A stretch of 64,000 nucleotides of DNA, taken from NCBI GenBank assembly GCA_963422465.1, contig OY730173.1, positions 992,001 through 1,056,000 on the forward strand, written 5' to 3'. The notes beneath the pieces are model-generated. The model was not told the origin of the DNA and did no database searches. It saw nothing but the letters and a program-made list of their open reading frames with translations. The stretch comes from Lichina pygmaea. Its lineage: Eukaryota > Ascomycota > Lichinomycetes > Lichinales > Lichinaceae. Position numbers and translations under genes: made by a program. Numbering within the stretch: the first letter of the stretch is position 1; every line of letters begins with the position of its first letter. Positions 33,565 to 46,300 of the stretch are shown in pieces.

Positions 33565-35256
33565 TTACTCTCCGCTCTGTAACTGTGTGACTGTGCCGGA
33601 TCCGCTCAGACAGACCAGCGACTGTGCTTGGGGACCCCATTGCAGAGCCACCGACGGAAGCGCCGTTCGCAGGGGCTCGGTCCATTCCTTGGTCGCCTTG
33701 GAGTAGGCATGCACCGTGACGCCGCTCGACCCGGCCGTGGCCAGGAACTGGCCGGTGTAGTCCCAGCGGACGCTGTCGACGGGTCCACCAACCTCGAGGT
33801 CTCGGAGCGACGTTGCCGAGCGGAGGTTCCAGATGGTCACGCGGCTCTGGCCCTCGGAGGCGCTGGCCAGCCATGTTCCGTTCTCCGAAAAGGCCAGCGA
33901 CGAGATGGCCCCTTCCGAGTCAAAGTTCGCGGCGTGCATGCCGGTCCGTACATCAAAGATCCTGATCCGTCCGCTCGATGTGCCCGCGGCGAAGAGATGG
34001 CCGTCCGGGTGGAAAGCTGCTGTTGTGTAGGCTGATAGCAAGCATTAGCAAGGGATGTCTGTCTGTCCGTAAGATCTTCGGGTCGATGGCTTACCACGGT
34101 CGCCGGGTATCTGCATGACGGGTTTGAAAGATGAAGGGTCGTAAAAGATGAAACTCCCGTCTTCACCGACCGATCCCAGGATCTCACCGCTGGGATGCAA
34201 TGCTATCGCCGTGGCGCTTCCGGCATGGGACCTGATGCTGGCCACCTGGGAGGCGCCTTCGAAGGCCACGACATGTCCCGACGAGCTCGAGATGACTGCA
34301 CGGGTATCCCACCAGATGCTGTCCGTGACGCGTCCCTTGATTCCCTCGAGCGCGTGCAGCTGCTTGTTCTGCGAGATCGAATGGACGCCAGCCGTCCCGT
34401 CGGCACCGCCCAGCAGGACCAGGTCACCAGACGAGTCCAACGCGACAGACTTGCAACCAGGATGGAGAGCCGCAGACGTGTACGCCGGTGAAAGCGTACT
34501 GACCACCTCGGCAGTCGCCCAGGCTTCCGGCACCGACCGTTTTCGGCGCGTCTTGGACAGTCTGTCACGCTATCCTCAGCTTCCGTACCCGATGAAAAAG
34601 CTGGCAGCAGGGGACGATGGCGTGAATGCGTACCTCTCCTGTGTCTCCTGCACCTTGGCCGCGATTGGCTCGGGCAGACCCTTGCGGTCGACTTCCATCT
34701 GTTCTCCGTTCGGCGCGCCCCCGCCTGGTCGGACCGTCACCTTGGAAAGCGCATCTCTGGCCTCGTCACGCTCCTTGGTCAGTCGACCGATGACCCTCAC
34801 CGCGGCGTCGTGCTGATATAGAGCGGTGCTGAGCTCCTGTCGTGTCTGTGCCAGTTGCTGCCGAAGCGTGTAGCTTTCCAAGGCCAAGGCGTCCCACTCG
34901 TTTTGGAAGACCGAGAGAAGCGAGGGAATGGACGTCAGCGTCGGTGGTCTAGGTCTCACGATGCGATTTGACTTGAGCTCAATGAGGTCCTCCGTCGTCA
35001 GGCCCTCGCCCGTCACGGGATCCTTGCCATTCTCGGCGACGTAGGTTTCGATGAGCCGCTTCTCGAACACGTTGCCTGGAGGAAGTGTGAGCATCGAGTA
35101 TGGCCAAGCAGATCTATGCCAGGCACCCACCACTCTTTCTTGACGCGACGGGAACTTGTGGGGCTTCCCCGGATACTGTTGCGCGTCAGAGATGGATGTC
35201 CACGCCGGCGTTCGCAACGACATCTCGATGCCCTAAAACTTACATGCGCAGAGCAT
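33565..35256 (-). CDS. PRP19: Pre-mRNA-processing factor 19 (Prp19)
   Basis: Prp19 is the U-box E3 ubiquitin ligase scaffold of the NineTeen complex that activates the spliceosome. Five minus-strand exons (35256-35244, 35175-35131, 35075-34634, 34561-34095, 34031-33565) give 477 residues. The U-box starts [20 protein letters not shown] and continues [12 protein letters not shown] and [16 protein letters not shown]. The tetramerising coiled coil follows ([20 protein letters not shown]), then a basic linker ([14 protein letters not shown]) and a seven-bladed WD40 domain from about 190 to the end. The first exon is only 13 nt and needs a GTAAGT donor; later splices restore canonical sequence in each case. 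It is the second spliceosome gene here besides SMD3. Confidence 0.95.
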
Positions 35257-35741
35257 GATGACCGCCTAAGGTTTAGATTGCGAGGCGTCGTGGCTGGAAG
35301 GCCGGTGGTTGCACAATCTACACTTGGTAACGTCCGATATCTTGTTGGAAGGTCACACTCGCGGTGACAGTCGCTTAGCCGACCTCAGAATTTCTAGGCG
35401 CGCCTGCGGCTCACGCGATAGACGCGATAGCCGCGATGGCATCAGAACAACTCCCTCGGCTGAGGTAAGCATTCAGTACCTCAAACCCTTGAAACATGTC
35501 GCAAGATCTCTGCTCTCAAGTCAGCCCTACGAGCGCAATGTTATTAACCTGCAGTGTACGGAAGTAGATATTGCCCACTCGATTCTCGACTCCCAGCCCT
35601 TCATTTCAGCTACGGTACCGGTCCGGTCCGTATGTAGTCATCACACAACGAACTGTTGCTGCTCGATCCTGATCTGGCCTTTCTCTCCTCCTCCTCAAGT
35701 GCGTTACAGACGAGGGTAATACTTCAGGATCAAGACTCTGT
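35257..35741. other. Intergenic DUF4604 gene-PRP19
   Basis: This 485-bp spacer between tandem minus-strand genes likely contains the PRP19 promoter. A GGTACCGGTCCGG-like motif is near 35613-35630. No gene is seen. Confidence 0.5.
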
Positions 35742-36351
35742 TTAGATGTTCTCGTCGTCAAATGAAAGCTGAATACGTCTCTTCTTGCGGCTCTTGCTTT
35801 CAGACTTCTTTGACGCTGCGTGCTGCAGCTCATCCGGCCTTGTAGGCTTCCCAGCATCATCAGCGTCACTGGCGATCACCTTGGCCGCCCTTTTCCTCTG
35901 TCTGTTGCCGATGTCAGCTACCCTCTCTACGACTTCTTCGACCTCGTTCTCCGGGACATCCGCTTTCTCCAGCTCCCCTTCTTTCACGCCCAGGTCAGCG
36001 TCCCCGGCGGTCGCATCATCCGCTGCCTGTTTCACTGAGCCAAGTTCGTCGTCCAACCGTGCCTGATACTCGTCACGTGACACGACCTCGTTCGTGTCCT
36101 CGTCGACGTACGTGGGTCCGTCTTCGTCGTCCTCGCCGCCGATCTGAAGCCGTTTTGGCCTCTGCTGCCGGCCTAGAGGGTGTTCCTGACGGGCCGGGTC
36201 GCCACGACCGCTCTGTTGTCGCAGCCGCCGTAGAAACGTCGGTTCCTTCTTCTCTACGTATGTAGGTAAGGACGCATAAGTGTCTGGTAACGGACGGAAT
36301 AGGTTGCCGTACGCACATACCATAGGTGAGGTTCTTGGCATTGAAATTCAT
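35742..36351 (-). CDS. DUF4604 domain protein
   Basis: Exons 36351-36321 and 36253-35742 on the minus strand give 180 residues. The short first exon supplies MNFNAKNLTY, and exon 2 continues EKKEPTFLRRLRQQSG, the hallmark start of fungal DUF4604 proteins. The middle is acidic, with PTYVDEDTNEVVSRDEY, and the end is basic (SKSRKKRRIQLSFDDE), suggesting a nuclear protein; both are inferences from composition. The unspliced frame would begin with an unrelated ATG-led sequence, so I prefer the two-exon model. The intron is 67 nt with donor GTATGT. The function of the family is unknown to me. Confidence 0.85.
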
Positions 36352-38504
36352 GTTGTTGCCGCTCCAATGGCTGCTGGACCCTTGATGTACTGTACGTACG
36401 TACACCGTTGGAAGTCGGATGCCACAGACCGCACCGCCGTTCGAGTGGCTAGTATATCGCCGGGTACGAATCGGGTCGGAAATGAGAGCTCAAGAATAAC
36501 GACACGGACGTAACTTCGACTGCTCTTAGGTGTGAGAAGCCAAATTCAGTCCATTTCGTGTCACCAAGGCTCTGCAGGGGCATCATCAGCCACGAGGCAT
36601 ACCGTCGTCCTATCATGATTTTTGCAAGACTACGTAAGACCTCTACAGACCTCGTACTAATTGGTGATCATGGCTCGTCCTCAGTCAACCTTGTATCTTT
36701 TTCTTTGGATGGTTCCAGCCTGCACTTGTTCAGGATGACGTCTCCTTTGTTAATTATCGTATGACATAAGATTCGCGCGCAGGATGAAATGTCGAAGCAG
36801 CCGGATTGCGCTCTTTCTGATCCTCCTCGTAGAGATGTGCTCTCGGAGGCCAATGTAGGATCACGTAGCAGCTGTTTCCATATCCATACCTGCTGCTAGG
36901 GAAAATTCTGTTCCTCCATATCCGTATGAACATTGAGATGCTGGAGATGCTCAGTGGCTTGGTCAACCTCAGCCGCTGTATGGAAGTATCACGTGATGGG
37001 CACTACTCATCTCGTATATCAGCGGCGAGATCGACAGGGCTAGTCCAAGAAGAGACTGCGGTAGTACATATACTTATCGCCAAGCTCCGACACCTGTCAA
37101 CCCCGGATTGTGTGACATCATGTCACATCATATCGCATCATGTCAGGGGCTTTCGACCACCAACGTCGTCGTCGTCGTCGTCAGGTCCCAATGTGTCTCA
37201 GATGAGCCACCTACAGCACTCTTCTGGATCCCTCTCGCAGGATGAGCGGCTCTCGACAGGCCTAGAACTCCACACCGTGCTTGGAACGAAGGGATGAAGA
37301 CGCGACGCTCAAGGAACGGGGAAATCTGGATGGATCTCCTCCGGGCGTCTATGTCGTGGAACGCCCCAGCAGCCGAAGACGATAACGATACAAATGCCAC
37401 CTTCCGCGTCGGCCAGGTACTGTATTGTGCATTGTATGCGGCCCTCCGTCCTTGCTTTATTGTTTCTTGCCTGCGCCCCTCGATCACAGCACTGTAGCAC
37501 GACGTCACCGCTTGACAGGACCGTAGCACATTCAAAATCTGCCCTGGATTCATACTCACTTGCTGCCTTGGTTCCGGCAAGACAAGAGCGACAAGACAGA
37601 GGAAGAAGGAAGAAAAGGAAAGCAGAGATATGCAGCGGTCAGGCCGACACTGCCGATGCCGAGTGACCGCCGTAGGGCACCGCCGATGATGGATGACGAC
37701 TGATCCCCCGCCCCGGTCTGGTTCCTACGTGCTGTAGGTTCGTACACTGTGGGAATGGTGTCGTCCGCAATGTCAGATCATCTACGACCGCAGCGGTAAG
37801 GGACCGCCGAAAATGCCATCCTCGAGTCCGGAGCAACCGATTTCCTTCCACCGGCTGTACGGCATCATTAGAAAGAGAGAGAGAGAGATCCGCCGTCGAT
37901 GAGGCCAGAGAACGACGAGCGGGGCTTTCAGCAGCAACGGTCGTCGGCTTGGTCGGCGCTATGCAGAACAACGTGTTACGCAAGGGTCCGTCTTCTTGGT
38001 CTCTTGGGGTTGGTCCTCAAAGCAATCAACGCAGTGAGTCGAGTCTGCAGCTACAGCAGCAGCATGTTCGGCTCGATCCGGAGGACGAGTACCGGGAGGA
38101 GAACGCAGGGGGTGAACCGGTACGAAGACAGACGGAGATGAAGTATGCAGATAGTCACGCGTATTCAATGGAGGAGGATTATATAAAAACGGCATTTCTC
38201 GTCGTCCTCCACCGTCTTGTTTACCAGCGTCGGGCATGTTCCGCTGATTGTGTCCGAAAGAAAGGAAACCCTAATCGCAGCCACTTTAAAAGCAGGGCAA
38301 CATCTGTTTCGCACCTCATCATCTTCCTCTCACTCTCTTCTCCCCACTCTCTACTCTCTCTTCTCTCCTCCCAGCAATATATATACTTATATCACCGGAG
38401 TTTCTTTGCTACGACTTTGCTCGCTATATACACTGTATCGACCAGGCAGAAGGAGTTCCCACGGTGAGAGAGGCGGCGAGACCTACCCACACAGAGAGAC
38501 GGAG
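36352..38504. promoter_or_regulatory. Divergent region, DUF4604 gene / Gpr1-type carrier
   Basis: The 2.15 kb between divergent genes include a GTAC palindrome near 36385-36405, a GTC run (about 37165-37182), a GA run near 37875 and a long pyrimidine-rich leader (38325-38385) with TATATA just before the carrier gene. No gene is supported. Confidence 0.5.
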
Positions 38505-39648
38505 ATGGCGACGACGGATCTTCGGTCCAAGGAGACGGCCCCGAACGGCGTCGACCGTCGGAACGATAACTCGCCCTACGTCGATACCAGTGTCTACGCC
38601 AGCGCAGCGACCTCCGGGCCGGCCGCTCACTACCAGCCGTCGCCCGCTTCGGCGAGCCCGCACCGCAAATTCGCGGACCCGACGCCGTTGGGCCTCTCGG
38701 CCTTCGCCCTGACCACCTTCGTCTTGAGCCTGATCAACCTGCGGACCCGGGGCGTGAGCACTCCGAGCCTGGTCGTGGCCTTGGCCTTTGGGTACGGAGG
38801 GCTGGTGCAGCTGCTTGCGGGCATGTGGTCAGTTTGTCCTGAGCGTTTCCTCGGTGCATTACGCTCCGGTGGGGGGGGGGGGGGGGGGGGACCTTGTCAA
38901 CAATCTCATTTCTACAGCCGGTCTGGGGTTCTTGTATGAATATGCCCCCGCGGCTGACTTTGATGGATCGCAATCAGGGAAATGGCAATCGGAAACACCT
39001 TTGGCGCCACGGCCTTGTCCTCGTACGGAGGCTTCTGGCTCTCCTTTGCCATCATCCTGACGCCGGGAGGGTTCGGCATCGCGACCTCGTACGGTGGAGA
39101 GACGGATGAGTTCTACAACGGCTTTGGCTTCTTCCTGATGGTAGGGTGTGCAGCTGTCTCCTCGGATCAGACGGCTCGTGATGGCATCCGTCGAGCTCGG
39201 CTGATCGATGCGTCCAGGGATGGTTCATCTTCACGACGCTCTTGCTGCTCATGACCCTGCGCTCGAACCTCGCCTTCTTCATGCTCTTCTTCTTTCTCGA
39301 CGTAACGTTTCTGCTGCTCGGCATCGCCTACCTCGAGCCGTACGACGACGGCACCCCCCGCACGCCCGTCATCCGAGCCGGCGGCTTGTTCGGGCTGGTG
39401 ACGGCGTTTCTCGCGTGGTACAATGCCTTTGCAGGCATAGCCGACAGCAGCAACAGGTATGTTTCTCAGAGGGGTGTCAAATACCCGTCGCGTGTCCGCC
39501 ACTCTCTTTTCCCGCCAATGCCTCATACCGTCGTACCCGCGGCCAGAAACTAACCCACGCCAGCTTCTTCGTCGCTCCCGTCGCGCACTTCCCCTGGTCC
39601 GAGAAAGGTCGCGAGAGCCGAATCAAGACCGACCGCAACATGGTGTGA
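38505..39648 (+). CDS. Gpr1/Fun34/YaaH (acetate uptake) family membrane protein
   Basis: This plasma-membrane carrier family is linked to acetate and ammonium handling (Ady2/Ato proteins). Exons 38505-38827, 38978-39140, 39218-39456 and 39564-39648 give 269 residues. A hydrophilic N-terminus precedes six expected membrane segments. The family signature ADPTPLGLSAFALTTFVLSL opens the first; MAIGNTFGATALSSYGGFW and GFFLMGWFIFTTLLL follow after splices. AWYNAFAGIADSSNSFF and the short C-terminal tail ending in RNMV complete it. Intron 1 (150 nt) carries a run of 20 guanines, which is unusual for such a short intron. Substrate specificity is inferred from the family only. Confidence 0.93.
38871..38890 (+). 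repeat. Poly-G run inside an intron
   Basis: Twenty consecutive guanines lie in intron 1 of the Gpr1-type carrier gene, about 90 bp before the acceptor. Confidence 0.9.
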
Positions 39649-41596
39649 TCGGACAGGCACGATTTGGTTCTTGTGGTCCAAGGGGGTTCCAGATGGGAAT
39701 AGGAAAAAAGGGGGGCGGGCAGAACGAATGTCACGATTTCTCTTGCACGTCTACTTTTTTTCACTCTCTTCTCTTCTACCTCTTCTTCTCCTTCTTCTTC
39801 TTCTTCTTCTTCTTCCTCATCACCATTGCTCATCCGTTGCAAAAGACGACCGATCCCTAAACAACACGAACAAGAAACTCGAAATACAAAACCTGAATAT
39901 GAAACTTTGACCGGGGCACTCTCTTCACTCCGTCGCTCTACGTAATACTTCTGTACGTCTCCCCGTAATCAGTCCAACCGGGCGACTTCCCAGAAGAAGA
40001 AGGAGAAGAAGAAGAAGAAGAAACCCAACCCAATTTGCCATTTCTTCTTCTTTCTTTCTTCTTTTCTTTTTAACCAGGGGAGACTCTGGCTGCGCAGCAA
40101 GTTCCATGGCGTTGGTTGGTCTGCTTGGGGATCTGGTTGGTCGGTCGTCTTTGTAGGGATGATTGGCTTGGTTTGCGTACGTCAGTTGATCGATGGTCGG
40201 TTCTCGACACGGGTTATCATATCAGATAGATCTTCGTGGGGGGAATTTTTGAGAAGGGGGAGAGGGGGGGGGGGGGGGGGGAGTAATCTGAAATCCGACA
40301 GACTGGCTTGTCGGTGGGTTGGTAAAAGAGTAGTAGCAGTGGCAGCAACAACGAAAATAGCAACAACAGCAACAACAGCAGCAGCAGCAGCATCAGGATC
40401 AACCATTTTCTCACTAGCTGAGGTCTGCTAGTGAGAACAATAAAGACAGCACAGACAGCACAGACAGATACACCGCACAAGGTACTTATATACCACCCAA
40501 GCTACATGGTAGCTCTACACAATACAAAGCCAGCCAACGGAGAGAGAAAACGGAGTGAAGAAGAGCTACTGTACGTACTGAAGTGGTGGGGTACCTGCTT
40601 GACTAAAAGATGATGTGACTAGTTACACATCCAGGTATCAAGTGTTCAGAGACTTTCCTGCCGGCAGCGCTCATGTATAATGTCACAGCAGCCAAGCTCG
40701 ATGGACATGCTTATCGAGGGAAGACACGAGGTTGGGAGGTGGGAGGTGTCATGTCGGATTAAGTGGGTTTGGAGGAAAACACACTGTCAGGGATTTTGCG
40801 GGGTAGGGTTGGGGGGAAGAGAGGAAGGGGGAGGGGCAGGACCAAGAGGGAATATAGAGCGTATCGTGTATGTGTGAAAAGAGAAAAGAGTGAGAGGTGA
40901 AGGAAAAAAAAAAACAGCAAATCTCCAAGGCAGTTCTTGGTCTTTCACCGACCCGCCTGTATTTTTCACAATCTTCTCCTTCCAATGTCCCCCCGTCAGG
41001 CTGTCCGTCTTTCAGGTGCCTGTGCCAACCCTTCGTGAAGAAAGAACTGGCCCTCGCTCTGCTCAAGACGAAGCCATGCAAGCTCGGGGCCAGCGTGCCG
41101 TCAATCCCGTAAGGTCGTGTTCGGAGAGGATCCCACGTCGGGTTCCCTCCCGCGTACAAAGTCTTTACTCATGGTGTTCGGTCTCCTTTTTTGGGGGGGG
41201 GGGGGTTGGTTTTGGATTTTCTTGCTTTGCTTGTTGCAAAGTCCCACCGTGGAGGCCTTTACGCAACAGAGAAGCTAATAGGGGGGTAGCCAAAAAAAAA
41301 CAACAACACAGATGCCATTCTTCGCTCATGGACCGAGCAAATCAATGCAAAATCAGACAAGACAAAGTCAAATGTACAGCAACCGCTTGCAATGCTGGAA
41401 GGACCAAGAGCCCAAGACAGAAAAGACTCATGTGAATGAGGTGGATGAGGTCGAGACCAAGACTGCGGAATCGGGACGATGCAATTTCGTGTCCAGAGCA
41501 TCTGTCGAGGGCAGACGCGTCGGGGACGGTGCAACTGAAACTGGAAGCTCGCAGCAGAGTCGATCGAACGCGTGCCGGCGGCCTCGACGCGAACCG
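39649..41596. other. Convergent intergenic, homopurine and poly-G tracts
   Basis: The 1.9 kb between convergent genes hold TTC/AGA trinucleotide runs (about 39780-39818 and 39994-40022), an 18-base G run (40264-40281), an AGC/AAC-rich patch (about 40335-40395) and a G run near 41192-41201. No gene is recognised. Confidence 0.6.
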
Positions 41597-42897
41597 CTAG
41601 AAGGGCGCCTGGTAGCGCGGATCGCGAGCGACGGCGTAGCCGAGAGCGCCTTCGCTGGACGGCGTGGCCGGCTGGGGGTACAAGACGGCAGGGACTGTCA
41701 TGGCCACGGCCACGGCCGGCCCGTCGTTCTCTGGCGTGATCGGCGGAGTGAGAACGCCAAACGGAATCGAAGGCGGCACCTTGTGGGGCGTCTGCGGCCC
41801 GGGCTCGACGATGGTCGGAGGGCGCATCGAGTGCAGCGTCGCCGCCGGGGCCGTGGTGGCCGGTTGAGCGGGGCCGGCCTGGGCCGCGGCCAGGGCGGCC
41901 TGATGAGCCATGAAGGCCTCGAGCGTGACGGCGACGGACGAGAACATCGGAGAGGCGTACTTGCGCGACAGCGCCAGCGACGGCTGCTCCAGATTGTGCG
42001 AGAGGCCGTAGAGGAGGTACCGGTCGTACTCGACGGCCCAGGCGCTCTGGCGCACGTTCGGCCTGCCCAGGATCATGGTGGCCATGGCCAGGGTCGTGCG
42101 GGCCATGACCGACGGCAGCACCGACACGAACTCGCGGTTGAACATGGCCATCTCGGCGATGTACAGGGCCATGTGCTCGAGCTCGGGATCGTACTCGGCG
42201 TCGGCCGTGGCCATCATGAGGAAGGCGTCGACGGTGGGATGGCCGACGACCCAGTCGACCGTCTGCAGCAGGTGCCACTCGAGCTGCAGGAACATGCCGT
42301 GGTCGTAGGTGGAGCAGCACAGCGACCGCAGGTCGTCGAGGGTCGGCACGCGGTCCTTGCGGTCGCCGAACTTGGCCGCCACGAGGAGGGCGGCGCAGCC
42401 CAGCAGCTGGTAGTGGCGCTTGAAGACGATCCTCGTGGAGCAGTAGCGGTCCATGAGATTGACGGCGAGGAAGAGCGTCTGCGGCCGGAGGCTGTAGGCG
42501 GCGTGGGCCTCGATGAGGAAGTCCAGCAGGAACGGACGCATGTACCAGCGGATCTCGGTCTGCAGGTCGATCGAAGCCACGTCCGGCACGGTGACAAGCT
42601 GCCGAGCGGGAAGGGAGGACGCGTGAGCGTGGCCGAGCATGGATTGGGAGGGCGGACCGGGTCCGGAATGCCAGGACATACCTCCATCTCCTCCAGATGC
42701 TGACGGATGTCATCCATGTACGTGTCGACGACGGCGTCGTTCATCTGGTCGGCGATGGCGAGCTGACGCTCGCGGGCGATGAACCTGGCCCGCTCACGCA
42801 GGTCCAGCTGGCCCTCGTAGGCAAGGACGGCGCTATCGTCCTCGACAAAGTAGCCGTCGTGCGGTCCGTAGTGGGTGGCCATGACCGGCTGGGACAT
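41597..42897 (-). CDS. G1/S-type cyclin (Cln/Puc1-like)
   Basis: This protein should bind and activate the main cyclin-dependent kinase at G1/S. Exons 42897-42682 and 42598-41597 on the minus strand give 405 residues. The N-terminus ends in YMDDIRQHLEEME, and after the 83-nt intron the cyclin box starts at VTVPDVASIDLQTEIRWYMR and continues LDFLIEAHAAYSL, NLMDRYCSTR, YQLLGCAALLVAAKFGDRKD and LQTVDWVVGHPTVDAFL. The second half of the box is followed by a Pro/Thr-rich tail with LTPPITPEN, a plausible phosphorylation and turnover region. The LEEME...PDVASIDLQTEI context matches filamentous-fungal Cln-type cyclins rather than B-type. The ATG at 42897 is the first true ATG; an earlier frame opening is not an ATG. 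Confidence 0.9.
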
Positions 42898-45800
42898 GGC
42901 TTCGCAGGAGCAGGTAGTCAGGGCGGAGGGCAACGAGGCACCAATGGCCTGCTTCTAACCAAGAGCTGAAGAGGTGGAGAGAGGTACAGAGAGGGGGGAT
43001 GGATAGAGGCAGAGGCCGAGGCCGAGGCCGGCTATCCTTCGGGCGAGGGTCGAGTCTCGTCGGCGTCACCGTCTCCGGAGAAGATGAACAGAGCAAAGGA
43101 GGGAAAAGACGAAACAGCACGGCCAAAGAGAGTATCAAAAGGAGTGACGTGAACTATCAAGTTCGAAGATTAAACCAAGGGATCCAAAGAGCGGAATTGG
43201 GTCTCGATAAGACCGGTGATGGTGGTAATGAGCGTTATTAGTTGGTAGATGCGTGAGGTGGAGGTGCGAGATAAGAGAGAGTAAACGAAGCTGCGCGGTG
43301 GTTGTGAGCGCAGGCCCGGTGAATTGTGACGTGGGAGATGATGAGGGTTGCGGGCTTCCAGAACGACTAATCACGATCAGCAACCATTCACTTGGACGAC
43401 ACCCAAGGGGGCGTTTGCTACTACAAATCCGGTCTAGGAGCCACAGTCTCCAAGGACGGTGGGAAGGATCATTCTCAACCACAACGCATAAAGAGGCTCC
43501 AGTCGCTTCATCCACATACCTTTCTCTCGAGTCCAATCTGGCAGTCCCGGTTCTGAACCGACAGAGGAGCGCGGCGCACCAACGAATGGCGCGGACGGCT
43601 AGCACCACAGGCGATCGAGGAGCTGCCTGAGCATCCACGGAGCAGGACCCCGTCCACGCCGCAAAGGACGTCAGTGGGCCGGGGTCGAGATGATCGGAGC
43701 ACGAGCGAACGTGTCCAGCTTTCGAACTCGGATCCCGGTAGGCTTCCTCGAAGGAGGGGTCGGACGGCCACGGGTGGAATGAGGATGCAATGTCAATCCC
43801 TGCGGACATGTGGATCTCTATCACGCAAGGGGGGGGAACGGCAGCGCCGAAATCAGCGTCTTCGTCCCCTCGGCTCCACGTGCGACGGGGGCGAGACATA
43901 CCACGACGACCCTCCAAAGCGACGAGAGCAGAGCATCGACGTCGGGACGACCGGCCAGACAGCCCCCGCACGTGGTAACGTCTCCAAGTACGCGCAGCTA
44001 GCGTCTCACCGACGGCGTCGTCTGCACCTGCGGGGTTCTTCTTCGGCCGCGGCCTGGTGCAAGCTCCTCGAGGACTCGCGAGGCAAAGCCACACCGGTCG
44101 TCAACGACGATGGACCTCGCCGTCGACAGCAAGACAGACCGGGACGCCACAACGACCGTGGAACATCAACCGTCGAGGACGGCGGACAAGGAGCACCCCA
44201 CGACGAACCAAGAGAGCCTCGGCCTCGAGCCTCCTATCCAAAAGAGTAGCCAGATACAGCTTGAAGCCGTTCCAGGCGGCGGCGCCGTCGCCTTTTCGAC
44301 CCTCGAGACCGACGATCGAGGGCGACCGGAGGGAGGGAGGAGAGACACGAGGCCTGACCGAGGACGAGGGGCCCTTTGAGCCTCGACCAGAGGGAGGGAA
44401 GGGGCGTTAGAGTCGAGAGGCGGACCCCAAGGACAATTGACCCTCGAGAGTTGGGAAGAGGTCGAGGACTAGGGGAGAGGAGAGGAGAGGAGAGGAGAGG
44501 GAGAGGGAGAGGGAGAGGGGGAGGTGCGGAGGAGGAGGTCGAGGTGGAGGGAGGGGGATGGAGGTTTGGACGAGACGTCGAGCTGGCCAGACGAATGGAC
44601 GAGAGACGCGAGGACAGCCACCACCACCACCACGCCGGCCTACCCCCCCCCCCCCCCCCCCCCCCCTCCCTTCGGTTGGCTCCAAACCGAATTCGGGCGT
44701 TGAATTGGATCCACGGGCGCTCTGCTACTCCGGCCCCGTCGTGGTATCACGCCGGGGAGGTTCCCGGTACACGTCGAAGGCGCTGGGAGATGGGCAACGA
44801 GGCTCGCGGCATGCCGTGTAGCGTGAACATGCTGACGACTCGGTCCTTCGGGGACGAACAGTAGTCCTGCAACCGCCAACTGGCCATACCCCCCTACCGC
44901 CAACTTACCCCCAGATTGCTTGTTGCAGCGCCCGTCCACAGGCCACACCAGGCGCCGGCTCCAAAGCCAAAAAAAATGACGACAGGGCCTTTGCCAAGTG
45001 GTTTGTCCGTATCTCTGAACACACACAGGTACGGCATGATTATTGATCGTTTCGGAAGTCGTACGGCACCTGATACGGCAGACTCTCTTCTTCCGCGTAT
45101 GACAGTGGCCTGTGGCTTTCCCGCCGGCGGAGGGGCGAGGGTCGAAGCCAGGAGGCGTTGCTCAGGTGCGTACGCTCACGAGTTTTGTCGCGCGCGAGCG
45201 TGACCACCGTCCCCTCGGTCGCGTGTGCGTTGCAAAAGTCCTAGGATACGGGCTCTGAGCGCTGCCAGTCACGCCAGTTAAGATGAATAGTGGGACAAAG
45301 CGGGCGGCTCGTGAGTTCTGTAGGGCGACAGGGCTTTCAGCGGGAGCCTACCGAAAGTCCTACGACAGATCGATCATATTAGCTGTCGAACCGGGGCCCG
45401 AGGGGCCGAAGAAGCGAAGGGAAAGGGGGCGACGCAGAAGGGAGGGCGAGACTTGCAGTAATTACGAGGCCTGCAAGTCACTCGTCGCAGCGATCCAGAG
45501 CGAGCGGTACCGGCTGACTAAGGAGCGAGGACCCGTCTCCCGACGAAAAGAAAGCACCAGGAGCCTTTCCAATGATTCGTCGAGGATTGACGATGCTGCA
45601 AAGCAGGACGCAGGACGCAGCTCGCACCTCGCAGCTCGGGAAGGCTGCTGATTCGACTTCCATGCTGTTCCAATCTCAGGCCGCCGCTGGTCCCGGTTGA
45701 ATCTCAGGATGCATATTGTCTGTCTTTCTTCGTTGGGCTGCAGGCCGGTGCTGCCCTTTTCTTTTCCGACGTCAGGCCATGTCTGCCCTGACCCGATCAG

Positions 45801-46300
45801 GTCTGTCATCTTTTGCATGTGAAAAGAAGGGTTCGGTGCGAGCTCTGGTCTCTCTTTCTTGACCAGACACGTCCATCGGTCGTCGCCGTTTTTCGTGTTG
45901 GACTGGGACGGAGGCGGAGGAGCGGCAACGCCGCGGGCCAAACGACGCGTCGATCCGGCCCGTCAGTCCACCGGGTGGAGATGGCGTCTGTTCTGTTCTG
46001 TCTCTCTTTCCTATCTCTCCTTCTCGCTCTGTCTCTCTTCGCTCTCCAGCATGTCTCCGAGACTCCGATCCAATTCTCTTCTCGAGATTGCCTGCTTGTG
46101 CTTCGGTACGCCGTGCCGGAAAGGCGGCGCTGTGCGACGTAGCTCCGTAGTCGCCTTCGCAACTACGGTTTTGCATGTGCTGCAGGAGCTTTGGCTACGT
46201 ACGTATCGGACAGGACGTACAGACGTACCCCGTACATATATACGATGACTGTGGTACCTTGCGGCTGGCATGATTACGCTACTGTAGAACTTTGCGCGAC
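42898..46300. other. Upstream region of the cyclin gene, no gene recognised
   Basis: This contains the C/T-rich leader of the cyclin gene (to about 43.3 kb), purine repeats of GAGAGG type (44470-44520) and a run of 24 cytosines (44643-44666). A long minus-strand open frame (43135-44094) is stop-free for about 320 codons but has no ATG at its beginning, no domain and skewed composition, so I do not call it a gene. Confidence 0.5.
44643..44666 (+). repeat. Poly-C run
   Basis: Twenty-four consecutive cytosines lie in intergenic DNA upstream of the cyclin gene, next to a CCA repeat. Confidence 0.9.

Noticed and set aside
43135-44094. Minus-strand open frame of about 320 codons
   Set aside because: No ATG at its beginning, no domain, composition typical of GC-rich leader DNA, and it runs into the pyrimidine-rich leader of the cyclin gene.
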